A program made the translations under genes and the position numbers. A stretch of 64,000 bases of DNA. It comes from Propionibacterium sp. GTDB lineage: Bacteria; Actinomycetota; Actinomycetes; Propionibacteriales; Propionibacteriaceae. The stretch covers positions 124,001 through 188,000 of the forward strand of contig JAAYVB010000025.1 in the NCBI GenBank assembly GCA_012517405.1, given 5' to 3'. This document shows, piece by piece, positions 41,162-51,186 of the stretch. Position 1 is the first letter of the stretch. Each line of letters opens with the position of its first letter. The notes under the pieces were generated by a model, which was not told where the DNA came from, did not search any database, and saw only the letters and a list, made by a program, of their open reading frames with translations.

Positions 41162-42097
41162 TCACTTACCGGCTGGCAGGCCGAGATGTCCGGCAATCGT
41201 CTCATCTGCGTGCGGATCGGCCGCACTCAGCCAGGTGATGCGGGGGTCGCGTGCGAACCAGCCGAGTTGCTTGCGCGCGAACCGGCGGGTGCCGTCGATC
41301 GTGGCCTGCCGGGCCTCGGCTTCGCTGAGTTCGCCGCCGAGATATGCCAGCACCTGCTGATAGCCGAGCCCGCGCGAGGCCGTCAGGCCTTCACGCAGCC
41401 CCCGTGCGGCCAAGTCGCGCACTTCGTCGACCAACCCGTCAGCCCACATCTGGTCGACCCTGGCGGCGATCCGGGCGTCCATCTCGGCCCGGTCGAGATG
41501 CAGACCGAACTGGTGAACCTCGTCCAGCGCGTAAACGGGCTCGGGCAGCTGGGGATTGAAGTCGCCGGTGAGTTCGATCACTTCGAGAGCCCGCACGATG
41601 CGCCGGCCGTTGCCGGGCAGGATGCTCTCGGCGGCACTCGGGTGGCGCTCGGCGAGCACCTGGTGCAGCGCGGGCGCGCCGATGCGGTCGAGCTCGTCCT
41701 GCCATTTCTGGCGGACGACCGGGTCGGTGCCCGGAAAATCGAACCGGTCGACGATCGCGCGGATATACAGGCTGCTGCCGCCCACCAGGATCGGCACGAC
41801 GCCCTGGCCACGCAGCCGGTCGATGGCGGTGCGGGCCATCGACTGGAACTCGGCCACCGAGGCTGCCTCGGTGATATCCATGATGTCGACCAGATGATGC
41901 CGCACGGCTGCCAGTTCTGCCGCGGTCGGCTTGGCGGTGCCGATGTTCATGCCGCGGTAGACCAGCATCGAATCGGCGTTCACGATCTCGGCCGGTTGTC
42001 CCCGACCGGCCAGCAGCGTGGCCAGACGGATCGCCAGCGCCGACTTCCCGCTCGCGGTGGGCCCGATCAGGACGATCAGGGGCAGCTGAGCGACCAC
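41162..42097 (-). CDS. miaA: tRNA dimethylallyltransferase
   Basis: Transfers dimethylallyl from DMAPP to N6 of A37 in tRNAs reading UNN codons, giving i6A, the substrate of MiaB. 311 aa from a GTG at 42097, one base after the miaB stop; the frame is open upstream into miaB but the P-loop GPTASGKS (residues 12-19) fits this start. Also seen: NADSMLVYRGMNIGTAKP, HHLVDIMD, and QLGWFARDPRITWL near the end. The miaB-miaA adjacency makes the two steps of ms2i6A formation co-expressed. Confidence 0.95.
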   Translation of the reverse strand: MVAQLPLIVLIGPTASGKSALAIRLATLLAGRGQPAEIVNADSMLVYRGMNIGTAKPTAAELAAVRHHLVDIMDITEAASVAEFQSMARTAIDRLRGQGVVPILVGGSSLYIRAIVDRFDFPGTDPVVRQKWQDELDRIGAPALHQVLAERHPSAAESILPGNGRRIVRALEVIELTGDFNPQLPEPVYALDEVHQFGLHLDRAEMDARIAARVDQMWADGLVDEVRDLAARGLREGLTASRGLGYQQVLAYLGGELSEAEARQATIDGTRRFARKQLGWFARDPRITWLSAADPHADETIAGHLGLPAGK

Positions 42098-42098
42098 C

Positions 42099-43574
42099 TC
42101 AGCGGACCTGGATGGTGGGCAGTCCGAGACCGATCCCCGAGGGACGCGGCTGCTGGGCGGCCTGCCAGGCATCGCCGCCCCGGGTGCGGCGCAGATTGCG
42201 GATCGGGGCGTCGGCGACCAGGTGGTGGGGCGCGGCCCGGGTGATCGTCACCTCGGCGATATCGCCGGGGCGCGGCTGCAGGTCGGGGTCGTCGGGCTTC
42301 GCGACATGGACGAGCCGGTTGTCGCGGGCACGTCCGGTGATCCTGGTGGTGGCTTGGTCTTTTCGTCCCTCGCCCGCCGCGAACAACACCTCGGCGGTGG
42401 AGCCCACCAGCGACGTGTTCTCCTCCCAGGCGATCTGCTCGATCTCGGCCACCAGCCGCTCGTAGCGTTCCTGGACCACCTCGGCCGGGATCTGATCGGG
42501 CATGGTGGCGGCCGGCGTCCCGGGGCGAATGGAGTACTGGAACGTGAAGGCCGCACTGAATCGGGCCCGGCGGACGACGTCGAGGGTCTGTTCGAAGTCG
42601 GCCTCGGTCTCGCCGGGGAAGCCGACGATGATGTCGGTGGTGATCGCGGCATGCGGCATCGCCGCGCGCACATCGTCCAGAATGCGCAGGAAGCGGTCCT
42701 TGCGGTAGCTGCGCCGCATCGCGCGCAGCACCGCGTCGGAGCCGGACTGCAGGGGCATGTGCAGGCTCGGCATCACATTGTGGGTCTCGGCCATCGCCTC
42801 GATCACGTCGTTGGTGAACGACGCCGGATGCGGGCTGGTGAACCGGACGCGTTCCAGACCGTCGACCTGCCCGACCGAGCGCAGCAACTGCGCGAAGGCG
42901 GAACGGTCACCGAACTCGACGCCGTAGGTGTTGACGTTCTGGCCGAGCAGGGTGATCTCCTGGACCCCCTCGTCGACCAGCATCGAGATCTCGCGCAGGA
43001 TCTCGCCCGGCCTGCGGTCGGTCTCCTTGCCGCGCAGGCTGGGGACGATACAGAAGGTGCAGGTGTTGTTGCAGCCGACGCTGATCGACACCCAGGCGGC
43101 ATAGGCCGAGTCGCGGCGGGTCGGCAGGTTGGACGGGAAGGTCTGCAGGGCTTCCTTGATCTCGATCTGCGCCTGCTCGGTGATTCTGGCGCGTTCCAGC
43201 AGCACCGGCAGCGAACCGACGTTGTTGGTGCCAAAGACCACGTCCACCCAGGGCGCCTTCGTGGTGATGAGATCGCGGTCCTTCTGAGCCATGCAGCCAC
43301 CGACGGCGATCTGCATGCCCGGGCGTTCACGCTTGATGCGCGCCATGTGCCCGAGGTTTCCGTAGAGACGGTTGTCGGCGTTCTCTCGCACGGCGCAGGT
43401 GTTGAAGACGACCACATCGGCGTCGGCGAGTTCGCCCGAGGGCTCGGGTGCGGCAACCAGACCGGCCTGTTCGAGTAGTCCGGCGATGCGTTCGGAATCG
43501 TGCACGTTCATCTGGCACCCGTAGGTGATGACCTGATAGGTGCGCGGCGAGGACGATGTGATCTGCGTGGTCAT
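42099..43574 (-). CDS. miaB: tRNA-2-methylthio-N6-dimethylallyladenosine synthase
   Basis: Radical-SAM methylthiotransferase that converts i6A37 to ms2i6A37. 491 aa. The N-terminal UPF0004 domain has three cysteines for the auxiliary cluster (Cys20 in TYGCQMN, one in FNTCAVREN, one in GGCMAQK). The radical-SAM CxxxCxxC is in [16 protein letters not shown]. The C-terminal TRAM domain follows ([11 protein letters not shown]... RLVHVA). It uses SAM and has a modestly longer C-terminal tail than usual. It sits between recX and miaA, about 20 bp after recX. Confidence 0.96.
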   Translation of the reverse strand: MTTQITSSSPRTYQVITYGCQMNVHDSERIAGLLEQAGLVAAPEPSGELADADVVVFNTCAVRENADNRLYGNLGHMARIKRERPGMQIAVGGCMAQKDRDLITTKAPWVDVVFGTNNVGSLPVLLERARITEQAQIEIKEALQTFPSNLPTRRDSAYAAWVSISVGCNNTCTFCIVPSLRGKETDRRPGEILREISMLVDEGVQEITLLGQNVNTYGVEFGDRSAFAQLLRSVGQVDGLERVRFTSPHPASFTNDVIEAMAETHNVMPSLHMPLQSGSDAVLRAMRRSYRKDRFLRILDDVRAAMPHAAITTDIIVGFPGETEADFEQTLDVVRRARFSAAFTFQYSIRPGTPAATMPDQIPAEVVQERYERLVAEIEQIAWEENTSLVGSTAEVLFAAGEGRKDQATTRITGRARDNRLVHVAKPDDPDLQPRPGDIAEVTITRAAPHHLVADAPIRNLRRTRGGDAWQAAQQPRPSGIGLGLPTIQVR

Positions 43575-43594
43575 GGCCCATCCACTGTAATGGC

Positions 43595-44116
43595 TCAGGA
43601 ACCGAGATCGGGATTCGTGACCTCGTCGAGGGCCTGCCGGGAGGCCGACCAGGCCAGCTCCCCGCTGTAGCCGCGGCGTCCCAGCGTGCCGGCGATCCGG
43701 CGCAGCGCGACCTCACGTTCCAGCCCGGCTACGCTGCGCGCCTTGCGGCGAGCCAGTTCCAACGCCGAGGCGGCCTCGACCTCCTGATCCACCGGCTCCA
43801 CCGCCTGGGCGATGACATCGTCGTCCAGGCCTTTTCGGCGAAGTTCGGCGATCAGGGTGCGGCGCGGCAGCAGCCGCCCGCGCTGTCGGGTTTCGACCCA
43901 CTGGTCAGCGAAAGCCGCATCGTTGATCAGGCCGACCTCCTCGAACCGGCGCAGGACCTGCTCGATGACGCCGTGCTCGGCGCCCTTGCGGGCCAGATAC
44001 TGGGCCAGCTCGGCGCGGCCGTACGCGCGCCGGTCCAAGGCCCGCAAAGCGATCTCCCGAGTCACCGCATAGGCGTCCGCCGCCGGTTCGGGCTCGCTGC
44101 CGACGGGAGGTTCCAC
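43595..44116 (-). CDS. recX: Regulatory protein RecX
   Basis: RecA inhibitor that binds the RecA filament. 173 aa of three-helix repeats: [57 protein letters not shown] and a final [16 protein letters not shown]. It starts with a GTG 5 bp after the recA stop, so the genes are co-transcribed. Expression is expected to follow recA induction after DNA damage. Confidence 0.93.
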   Translation of the reverse strand: MEPPVGSEPEPAADAYAVTREIALRALDRRAYGRAELAQYLARKGAEHGVIEQVLRRFEEVGLINDAAFADQWVETRQRGRLLPRRTLIAELRRKGLDDDVIAQAVEPVDQEVEAASALELARRKARSVAGLEREVALRRIAGTLGRRGYSGELAWSASRQALDEVTNPDLGS

Positions 44117-44121
44117 CGCTA

Positions 44122-45165
44122 TCAGAAGTCGACCTCACCGGTAACCGGATCGACGCCCTCGGGCACCTCCGCCTCACCCATGCCCATCGCCTCGCGAATC
44201 TTGGTATCCAGCTCCTTGGCCACATCGGGATTCGCCAGCAGGTAGTTGCGGGCGTTCTCCTTGCCCTGCCCCAACTGGTCATCGCCGTAGGTGAACCATG
44301 AACCGGCCTTGCGGACCAGCCCAGTATCCACACCCATGTCGATCAGGCTGCCCTCACGGGAGATGCCCCGCCCGTACATGATGTCGAACTCCGCCTGCTT
44401 GAACGGCGGCGCGACCTTGTTCTTGACGACCTTCACGCGGGTCCGGTTGCCCACGATCTCGGCGCCATCCTTGAGCGACTCGATACGCCGCACGTCGAGG
44501 CGTACCGAGGAGTAGAACTTGAGCGCCCGCCCGCCGGTGGTGGTCTCGGGGCTACCGAACATCACCCCGATCTTCTCGCGCAACTGGTTGATGAAGATCG
44601 CTGTGGTGTTGGCGGACTTGAGGGCGCCGGTGATCTTGCGCAGCGCCTGGCTCATCAGCCGGGCCTGCAGCCCGACATGGGAGTCGCCCATCTCGCCTTC
44701 GATCTCGGCCTTCGGGGTGAGCGCGGCGACCGAGTCGATCACGATGAGCGCCAGCGCCCCCGAACGGATCAGGGTGTCAGCGATCTCCAGAGCCTGTTCA
44801 CCGTTGTCGGGCTGGCTGACCAGCAGCGCATCGGTGTCGACGCCGAGCGCCGCGGCGTAGGTCGGGTCGAGCGCATGCTCGGCATCGATGAAGGCACAGA
44901 TGCCGCCCTCGGCCTGCGCATTGGCGATCGCATGCAACGCAACGGTCGTCTTACCGCTCGATTCAGGACCGTAGACCTCAACGATCCGGCCTCGGGGAAG
45001 ACCCCCGATGCCGAGTGCCACATCAAGCGCGATCGAGCCGGTGGGGATCACTTCGATCTGGGCATGGCTCTGGTCTCCCAGCCGCATGATCGAGCCCTTA
45101 CCGTGCTGCTTCTCAATCTGGGCGAGTGCTGCCTCGAGGGCTTTCTCGCGATCTGCAACAGCCAT
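44122..45165 (-). CDS. recA: Recombinase A
   Basis: Strand-exchange ATPase and co-protease for LexA. 347 aa with no intein. Walker A is GPESSGKTT near residue 68, followed by [10 protein letters not shown] and Walker B in [15 protein letters not shown]2-loop-type sequence [14 protein letters not shown] and the monomer-contact N-terminus ([20 protein letters not shown]) are intact. The ATG has AGAGGACAAGG upstream. An SOS palindrome lies about 150 bp before the start, between recA and the DUF3046 gene, so the promoter is in the 45166-45330 region. Confidence 0.98.
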   Translation of the reverse strand: MAVADREKALEAALAQIEKQHGKGSIMRLGDQSHAQIEVIPTGSIALDVALGIGGLPRGRIVEVYGPESSGKTTVALHAIANAQAEGGICAFIDAEHALDPTYAAALGVDTDALLVSQPDNGEQALEIADTLIRSGALALIVIDSVAALTPKAEIEGEMGDSHVGLQARLMSQALRKITGALKSANTTAIFINQLREKIGVMFGSPETTTGGRALKFYSSVRLDVRRIESLKDGAEIVGNRTRVKVVKNKVAPPFKQAEFDIMYGRGISREGSLIDMGVDTGLVRKAGSWFTYGDDQLGQGKENARNYLLANPDVAKELDTKIREAMGMGEAEVPEGVDPVTGEVDF

Positions 45166-45311
45166 CTGCCTTGTCCTCTCTATGCCAGGTGTGCCCTGGA
45201 AGCCTGGGTGGTTGACGTGTAGAGCAATCTAGACCGGCCCACCGACAGTTTTTCGTGGTCGCCTCGGGCTGTGGATAACTCCGTCACGCTCGTGACCTGC
45301 ACCCAGCGTAA

Positions 45312-45327
45312 CCGAACACGTGTTCGA
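45312..45327. promoter_or_regulatory. SOS box (LexA operator) for recA
   Basis: CCGAAC-ACGT-GTTCGA, one base short of a perfect 16-bp LexA palindrome, upstream of recA and downstream of the DUF3046 stop. Confidence 0.87.
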
Positions 45328-45372
45328 CATGAATCTCTGTTCGGCGTGTCGCACCGACATTTCCCGCACCGG

Positions 45373-45567
45373 TCAGCGGTCGTGCGCCGGCAGCTCGAGG
45401 TGGGCCCATGCCGCCCGCCAGATGGTCTTGCACGGAACACCCGCGGCGAGCGCCTCGCTGACCGTGCGCCCTCCGAGGTCGGCCAGCACCACCTGCTCTG
45501 CCCACACCCGGGCATAACCCGATCCCAGTTGGGCAACGAGTCGCTGCCACAGTTCGGCCTCACGCAT
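45373..45567 (-). CDS. DUF3046 family protein
   Basis: 64-aa protein (MREAELWQRLVAQLGSGYAR...) too small for a strong prediction but matching DUF3046: LW..L...LG..YA..WA....L..LGGRTV.EAL..G...K..WRA. The family is found next to recA in many actinobacteria; its function is unknown. The start ATG at 45567 is inferred from the family pattern. Upstream of recA on the same strand, with about 200 bp between that contain the recA SOS box, so recA probably has its own promoter. Confidence 0.85.
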   Translation of the reverse strand: MREAELWQRLVAQLGSGYARVWAEQVVLADLGGRTVSEALAAGVPCKTIWRAAWAHLELPAHDR

Positions 45568-45675
45568 GGCCCCCACGCTACGGGCAGTGGGCAAGTGTTC
45601 CGCAAGACCGCGCGTGAATCGTTGCCGGCCGATGGAGGTCGAGTTCTTGTCAGTGGCTGCGTCCACAATGGCTAC

Positions 45676-48600
45676 ATGGACGACAAGGTGCCACTCGACG
45701 CGCTGGCTGGATTCAGTGAGCCCACCCGCGCCTGGTTCGCCGGCGCCTTCGATGGCCCGACACCGGCGCAGTGCGCGGCCTGGCGGGCCATCAGCGCCGG
45801 TGAACACGCCCTGGTGGTTGCGCCCACCGGATCCGGAAAGACGCTGGCCGCCTTCCTGCACAGTCTGGACAAGCTGGCGAACACCCCGTCGACCGGCAAG
45901 GTGCGGGTGCTCTACATCTCGCCGCTGAAGGCCCTGGCGGTCGACGTGGAACGCAACCTGCGCGTCCCGCTGCGCGGTATGCAGGCCGCCGCTCGTAGGC
46001 TCGGCCTGCCCGAGCCCGAAGTGCGGGTCGCTGTGCGTTCCGGCGACACGCCGGCCAGTGAACGCCGTGGGCTGCTGCGCCACCCGCCCGACATCTTGAT
46101 CACCACACCCGAATCGCTGTTCCTGATGCTGTCCAGCGCGGCCGCCGAGACGCTGAGCGAGGTGGAGACCGTCATCATCGACGAGGTGCATGCCCTTGCC
46201 GCCACCAAGCGTGGCGCGCATCTGGCCGTCAGCCTCGAGCGCCTGGCCGCATCCGGCCGGGATCCACAGCGTATCGGCCTGTCGGCCACGGTCAATCCGG
46301 TGCGGCAGGTAGCCGAGTTCCTCGCCGGAGATCGCCCGGTCAGCGTCATCGAACCACCGTCGGAGAAGACCTGGCAACTCAGCGTCGAGGTTCCGCTCGA
46401 CGACATGACCGAACTGCACGCGAATGTCGGCGCCGAGGGTGAAGCCGTCACCAATTCGATCTGGACGTGGGTCGTCCCGAGGATTCTGGATCTTATCGAG
46501 GCTCACCACTCGACGATCTGCTTCGTCAATTCGCGACGGCTGGCTGAGCGACTGACCGCCCAACTCAACGAGTTGCATGCGATGCGCCAGGGCGAACCCT
46601 ATGCGCAGTTCGATATGCCGGCCGGGGGCACCGCCCGTTCCAGCGCAAGTCCGGGATACGACGAATCGTCCGAGGTGGCGATCATCGCTCGCGCGCACCA
46701 CGGGTCGGTCAGCAAGCAACGGCGCCTGGAGATCGAGTCCGAGCTGAAGGCCGGACGGCTGCCCTGCGTGGTGGCGACCTCCTCGCTGGAACTGGGCATC
46801 GACATGGGGGCGGTCGACCTGGTGATCCAGGCGCAGGCTCCCGGGTCGGTGGCGAGTGCCCTGCAGCGCATCGGCCGGGCGGGCCACGACGTCGGAGCGG
46901 CCAGCCGCGGGGTCTTCTTTCCGACCTCGCGCGGCGATCTGCTGGAATGCGCCACCGTCGTGGAGCGCATGAAGCAGGCACTCATCGAGCCTCTCGCGCG
47001 GTTGCGCAATCCGCTGGATGTCTTGGCGCAGCAGCTGGTATCGATCTGTCTGAGTTCGCCGCGGCGACCCGATGAGCTGTTCGATCTGGTCCGGCGGGCC
47101 GATCCGTATCGGGAACTGCCGCGGGCAGGATTCGATGCGGTGGTCGACATGCTGTGCGGGCGATATCCCAGCGAGCAGTTCGCCGAGTTGCGGCCCAGGC
47201 TGGCCCGTGATGCCTCCACCGGGGTGCTGTCGGCAAGGCCCGGCGCCCGGCAGCTGGTCACCACCAGCGGCGGGACGATCCCTGATCGCGGCAACTATCC
47301 GATCTACCTCGCGGGCAGCACCGAACAGGTCGGCGCCCGCGCGAACGCCGGACGCCGAGTGGGCGAACTCGACGAGGAGATGGTCTACGAGTCGCGGGTC
47401 GGCGATGTCTTCACCCTCGGGACGACCAGCTGGCGCATCGAGGAGATCACCGTCAACCAGGTGGTGGTCAGTCCGGCGCCCGGTGCGCCCGGACGACTGC
47501 CGTTCTGGCACGGCGATTCACCGTCCCGGCCGATCCAGCTCGGCGAGGCCATGGGCGAGTTGACCGGCCGGCTGGCCACCGAGGCCGATCGTTGCGCGGC
47601 GGAGCTGCCGGGCCGTGCCGGGCTCGATGCCTCCGCCGTGACCAATCTCGTGCAGTATGTGCGCGATGAGCTGGCGGCTACCGGCGTGGTGCCCGATGAT
47701 CGCACCATCGTGGTCGAGCGATTCCGCGACGAGTTGGGTGACTGGCGGGTTTGCGTGCTGAGCACGTTGGGCAGCGCGGTGCTCACGCCGCTGTCGTTGC
47801 TGTTGCGCCATGACCTGCGTCTGCGCTACGGCGCCGAACCGCAGGTGATGTGCACCAACGACGGCATCGTGCTGCGCATCCCCGACACCGACGCGCAACC
47901 GCCGGGCCCCGAGATCGTCACCGGCATCGATCTGGCTACCGTGCACGAGACCGTGGAGCGCGAAGTCGGTGCTTCGGCCCTGTTCTCGGCACGATTTCGC
48001 GAATGCGCGGCGCGCGCGCTGCTGCTGCCCAGACGCAATCCCGGCAGGCGTTCTCCCCTGTGGCAGCAACGCCAGCGGGCCTCCCAGCTGCTTGAGGTGG
48101 CACGCGAATATCCCGACTTCCCGATCACCTTGGAAGCGATGCGCGAGTGCCTCGACGACGTCTTCGATATGGCCGGCCTGGGCGATCTGCTCGAGCAGGT
48201 CGCGGCGCGCCGGATTCGCGTGCTGGGGGTGGAGACCGAGCAGGCCTCCCCGTTCGCGCAGCAACTGCTGTTCGGCTTGGTGGGGGCCTTCATCTACGAC
48301 GGCGACCAGCCGGTGGCTGAGCGGCGGCTGACGGCGTTGAGCCTGGATCCGGCGATGCTGGACGAGTTGCTCGGCCGGGGCGACACCGAGGTCTTCGACG
48401 CAGGCGTCGCCGACGAACTCGCCGCCGAGCTGCAACGACTGGCGCCGGGCTGGCAGGCCTCCGACGCGGAGCAGCTGTGGGACCTGCTGCGCAGGATCGG
48501 CCCGCTGACCGGCAGTGAGCTGGCCGAGCGGTGTGTTCCCGATTTGAACGCCGACCTGTGGCTGGCCGAGCTTGCCGCTCAGGGCCGCGTCCGGCGACTG

Positions 48601-50181
48601 GACGTCGGCGGCCGGGCGATGTGGGTCGTCTCGGACGACCTGCATTGGCTCGCGCCGGCGCAGCTGGACGATCCACGACCCCAGGCTGAACTGACCGCCA
48701 GCGCAGTCGAGCGACTGTGCGAACGCTGGGCGAGGCATCACGTGCTGGTCCGGCCGGCCCAGCTCAGCGAGCGATTCGGGATCGATGAGCGGGCCGTGCG
48801 GGCGAGTTTTGACTTGCTCTGCCGCAGCGGCGAGCTGACCCGTTTCGGCGACAGCGACCTCGACGCCAGCACGCGATACATCCATCAGCAGGTGCTGACA
48901 ACGCTGAAACGCCGGACGCTGGCGCGGCTGCGGCGCAGTGTCCAGCCGGTCAGCCAGCAGGTCTTCGCCGGCTTCCTGCCCGCCTGGCAAGAACTGGACG
49001 CGCCCGGGCTCGGCATCGGAGCCCTCAGCGCGGCGATCGATCAGCTCGCCGGAGTGCCGATTCCGGCGTCCATGCTGGAGAGCCTGGTGCTGCCCGCCCG
49101 GGTGGCCGACTACCGCCCCGAGATGCTCGATGAACTGCTGGCCGACGGCACCGCGCGGTGGAGCGGGGCCGGCCAGATCTCGGACCGCGACGGTTGGGTG
49201 CAGTTATGGCCCGGAGACGTCGGATTGCCCTCCGTTGACGATCCACCCAGCCCTGCCGCGGCTGCGCTGTTGGATCGGCTGCGCAGCGGCGGGGCCTGGC
49301 GCGCGGCCGATCTCGCCGACACTGCGCTCACCGAGGCCGAGGCTCAGCGCCTGATCTGGGAGTTGGCCTGGGCCGGCCGGGTCAGCACGGATTCGTTCGC
49401 CGCCGTCCGCCAATGGTGCGGCCAGAAGGTGCAACGGCGGGTGCGTGCGCCCAGTCCGCGACGCCGCATGCTGCCCCGCACCATCGTCGCCGCTGCCCAT
49501 GCCGGTGGCGGGGTCCGCTGGGCCGTGCTACCGCGCGGTGAGCTCGGCCCGGCCGATCAGCGCGTGCAAGACGTTGGCCTGCTGCTCGGACGCCACGGTG
49601 TGCTGACCAAGCCAGCCGTGGTCAACGAGTCGCTGGTGGCCAGCTTCGCGCAGGCCTACCAGGTGCTGACCGCGCTGGAGGAGCGCGGCACGATCCGGCG
49701 TGGCTACTTCGTCGAGGGGCTGGGCGGGGCGCAGTTCGCGCTACCGGGCGCGGTCGAACGGTTGCGAGAACTGCAGGCAGCCCATGATGCGCCCGGCCGA
49801 ACCGGCCCGTCGCCGGTCATCTTGTTGGCGTCGTGCGATCCCGGAAACCCCTACGGGGCGGCGCTGGCCTGGCCCGAACTCGAGGGTCACCGTCCGAATC
49901 GTGCCGCCGGCTCGATGGTCCTGCTCGCGGGCGGCGAGCTGATCGCCTATCTCGAACGCGGCGCGCACAGCCTGCTGGTGGCCCGGCAGCCGGGTGATCC
50001 GGCGCTCAGCGAGGCCTTCGCGCAGCTCGCGGACACCATCGATGCGGGCCGTGTCGACGAGATCACCATCGAGCGGATCAATGGGGATCCGGCACTGGAG
50101 GCCCGCCGCTATCGCGACGATCTGGTGCAAGCCGGCTTCGCGATGGTCCCGCAGGGTTTCCGGAAGAGACGCCGCGCCTGA
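45676..50181 (+). CDS. lhr: ATP-dependent helicase Lhr
   Basis: Superfamily 2 DNA/RNA helicase of about 1501 aa, the full-length form with the large C-terminal extension. The start is taken at the ATG at 45676, where the helicase sequence begins; the open frame runs on upstream without homology. Walker A is APTGSGKT at residues 49-56, the DEVH box is in IIDEVHALAATKRG, and motif III is GLSATVNP. Motifs V and VI are in VVATSSLELGIDMGAVD and QRIGRAGHDVGAASRG. The winged-helix and the Lhr-specific C-terminal region follow. Mycobacterial Lhr is a 3'-5' translocase that prefers RNA:DNA hybrids and is linked to mitomycin-C repair. Its placement beside recA is usual. Confidence 0.96.
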   Translation: MDDKVPLDALAGFSEPTRAWFAGAFDGPTPAQCAAWRAISAGEHALVVAPTGSGKTLAAFLHSLDKLANTPSTGKVRVLYISPLKALAVDVERNLRVPLRGMQAAARRLGLPEPEVRVAVRSGDTPASERRGLLRHPPDILITTPESLFLMLSSAAAETLSEVETVIIDEVHALAATKRGAHLAVSLERLAASGRDPQRIGLSATVNPVRQVAEFLAGDRPVSVIEPPSEKTWQLSVEVPLDDMTELHANVGAEGEAVTNSIWTWVVPRILDLIEAHHSTICFVNSRRLAERLTAQLNELHAMRQGEPYAQFDMPAGGTARSSASPGYDESSEVAIIARAHHGSVSKQRRLEIESELKAGRLPCVVATSSLELGIDMGAVDLVIQAQAPGSVASALQRIGRAGHDVGAASRGVFFPTSRGDLLECATVVERMKQALIEPLARLRNPLDVLAQQLVSICLSSPRRPDELFDLVRRADPYRELPRAGFDAVVDMLCGRYPSEQFAELRPRLARDASTGVLSARPGARQLVTTSGGTIPDRGNYPIYLAGSTEQVGARANAGRRVGELDEEMVYESRVGDVFTLGTTSWRIEEITVNQVVVSPAPGAPGRLPFWHGDSPSRPIQLGEAMGELTGRLATEADRCAAELPGRAGLDASAVTNLVQYVRDELAATGVVPDDRTIVVERFRDELGDWRVCVLSTLGSAVLTPLSLLLRHDLRLRYGAEPQVMCTNDGIVLRIPDTDAQPPGPEIVTGIDLATVHETVEREVGASALFSARFRECAARALLLPRRNPGRRSPLWQQRQRASQLLEVAREYPDFPITLEAMRECLDDVFDMAGLGDLLEQVAARRIRVLGVETEQASPFAQQLLFGLVGAFIYDGDQPVAERRLTALSLDPAMLDELLGRGDTEVFDAGVADELAAELQRLAPGWQASDAEQLWDLLRRIGPLTGSELAERCVPDLNADLWLAELAAQGRVRRLDVGGRAMWVVSDDLHWLAPAQLDDPRPQAELTASAVERLCERWARHHVLVRPAQLSERFGIDERAVRASFDLLCRSGELTRFGDSDLDASTRYIHQQVLTTLKRRTLARLRRSVQPVSQQVFAGFLPAWQELDAPGLGIGALSAAIDQLAGVPIPASMLESLVLPARVADYRPEMLDELLADGTARWSGAGQISDRDGWVQLWPGDVGLPSVDDPPSPAAAALLDRLRSGGAWRAADLADTALTEAEAQRLIWELAWAGRVSTDSFAAVRQWCGQKVQRRVRAPSPRRRMLPRTIVAAAHAGGGVRWAVLPRGELGPADQRVQDVGLLLGRHGVLTKPAVVNESLVASFAQAYQVLTALEERGTIRRGYFVEGLGGAQFALPGAVERLRELQAAHDAPGRTGPSPVILLASCDPGNPYGAALAWPELEGHRPNRAAGSMVLLAGGELIAYLERGAHSLLVARQPGDPALSEAFAQLADTIDAGRVDEITIERINGDPALEARRYRDDLVQAGFAMVPQGFRKRRRA

Positions 50182-50221
50182 TCCTGCCGGCCCGCGGACG
50201 CCGAATACCTTTAGACGTGAA

Positions 50222-50255
50222 GACGGTGCCGCGTTCCGCAGAACACGACACCGTC
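50222..50255 (-). terminator. Intrinsic terminator after clgR
   Basis: 15-base arms (GACGGTGCCGCGTTC at 50222-50236 against 50241-50255). The two mismatches in plus-strand RNA become G:U pairs in minus-strand RNA, so the hairpin fits the end of the cinA-clgR transcript. Confidence 0.7.
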
Positions 50256-50277
50256 GATACAGGTGTGGGGCGAGCGC

Positions 50278-50541
50278 TCAGGCAGCCAGGGCGGCCTGAC
50301 GCGAATCGACCTCGCTGAAGCGTTCAGCCACCGAGCCGTACACCTGGGAGAGCGGTACTCCCAAGGCTCGGCTGATCGACTGAAGCAATTCGCTGGAGGC
50401 TTCCTTCTGGCCACGTTCGACCTCGGACAGATATCCCAGGCTTACCCGGGCGGCCAGGGAGACCTCGCGCAGCGTGCGTCCCTGACGGATCCGCTCCGAG
50501 CGCAGCACCTCACCAAGCAGTTCACGAGCCAGCACAGCCAT
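50278..50541 (-). CDS. clgR: ClgR-type XRE family transcriptional regulator
   Basis: 87-aa helix-turn-helix protein matching the Clp gene regulator Clg[41 protein letters not shown], then a C-terminal helix. ClgR activates clpP1P2, clpC and other proteolysis and repair genes in actinobacteria. The ATG at 50541 has GGGAGG 8 nt upstream; an earlier in-frame codon lacks that site. The protein ends in QAALAA, like the SsrA degradation tag, in keeping with ClpP-dependent turnover known for ClgR. It sits in the ftsK-rimO-pgsA-cinA-clgR order, its usual neighbourhood. A GGAAT-N18-GTT promoter lies upstream. Confidence 0.93.
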   Translation of the reverse strand: MAVLARELLGEVLRSERIRQGRTLREVSLAARVSLGYLSEVERGQKEASSELLQSISRALGVPLSQVYGSVAERFSEVDSRQAALAA

Positions 50542-50588
50542 TGCATAGCCTCCCAGACAGGCGCCCGAACGGGCACAGACGAACATTC

Positions 50589-50614
50589 AACGCGGCGGGC
50601 CCATCCGTTATTCC
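50589..50614 (-). promoter_or_regulatory. SigR/SigH/SigE-like promoter (GGAAT-N17-CGTT) for clgR
   Basis: Minus-strand GGAAT (50614-50610) and CGTT (50592-50589), 17 nt apart, equal to GGAAT-N18-GTT. Promoters of this class drive clgR in corynebacteria and streptomycetes. The predicted start leaves a leader of about 40 nt with GGGAGG. Confidence 0.6.
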
Positions 50615-50631
50615 GTGCAGGATTCAACTGC

Positions 50632-51186
50632 TTACGCGAAGTTGCGCGGCGCCTCCCCCAGGCACTCGCTCAGCCAGGCCAGCGCGGACGAGATGGTCTG
50701 CGCCCGGATCTGCCCGCGTTCACCGTGCAGCCGCAACAGCCGGCTTCGGATCCTGTCGTCCCAGCCGGTGGGTAACGCCAGTCCCAGCCAGACGGTGCCC
50801 GGCGCTTCGCCGTCCTCACCGTCCGGCCCTGCCACCCCGGTGCAGGACAGACCGATGTCGGCGCGGCAACTGCTCGCCGCACCGATCGCCATCTCCTGGG
50901 CGGTGCGCCCATTGATCACGCCGTGCTCGGCAATGAAATCGGCGTCCACTCCCGCCAGACTTGCTTTCAGGTCGGACGCATAGGTGATCAGTCCGCCGCG
51001 GAAGACCGTCGACGCGCCGGGAACCGAGGTCAGCGTGGCGCCGATGCCGCCGCCCGTCAGGGACTCGCAGGTCGCCAGCGTCCAACCGCCGGCACGCAGC
51101 AGACCGATCAGCCGCGCGGCTGCCGGTGAAGGCACCTCATCGAGTCCCGCCGACTCCGCAGTGCCCTCCGCGCCGCCTCGGATCAC
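50632..51186 (-). CDS. cinA: CinA C-terminal domain protein (nicotinamide-nucleotide amidase, PncC-like)
   Basis: 184 aa: only the amidohydrolase domain of CinA, which deamidates NMN to nicotinate mononucleotide in NAD recycling. Visible motifs are LATCESLTGGGIGATLTSVPG with the catalytic Ser, VFRGGLITYASDLKASLAGV, AEHGVINGRTAQEMA and the CTGVAGP segment. The N-terminal ADP-ribose pyrophosphatase-type domain of longer CinA proteins is absent, as in E. coli PncC/YgaD. The GTG at 51186 overlaps the pgsA stop by 4 bp. About 90 bp separate it from clgR. Confidence 0.93.
   Translation of the reverse strand: MIRGGAEGTAESAGLDEVPSPAAARLIGLLRAGGWTLATCESLTGGGIGATLTSVPGASTVFRGGLITYASDLKASLAGVDADFIAEHGVINGRTAQEMAIGAASSCRADIGLSCTGVAGPDGEDGEAPGTVWLGLALPTGWDDRIRSRLLRLHGERGQIRAQTISSALAWLSECLGEAPRNFA

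Noticed and set aside
40217-42244. 675-codon plus-strand frame over dapF and miaA
   Set aside because: Shadow of the minus-strand genes; no recognisable motif.
45270-45278. Classical DnaA box TTATCCACA (minus strand) in the recA upstream region
   Set aside because: A single 9-mer is expected by chance in a window this size and no second box accompanies it.
45373-47511. 712-codon minus-strand frame opposite lhr
   Set aside because: Only its last 64 codons are real (the DUF3046 gene); the rest is antisense to Lhr.
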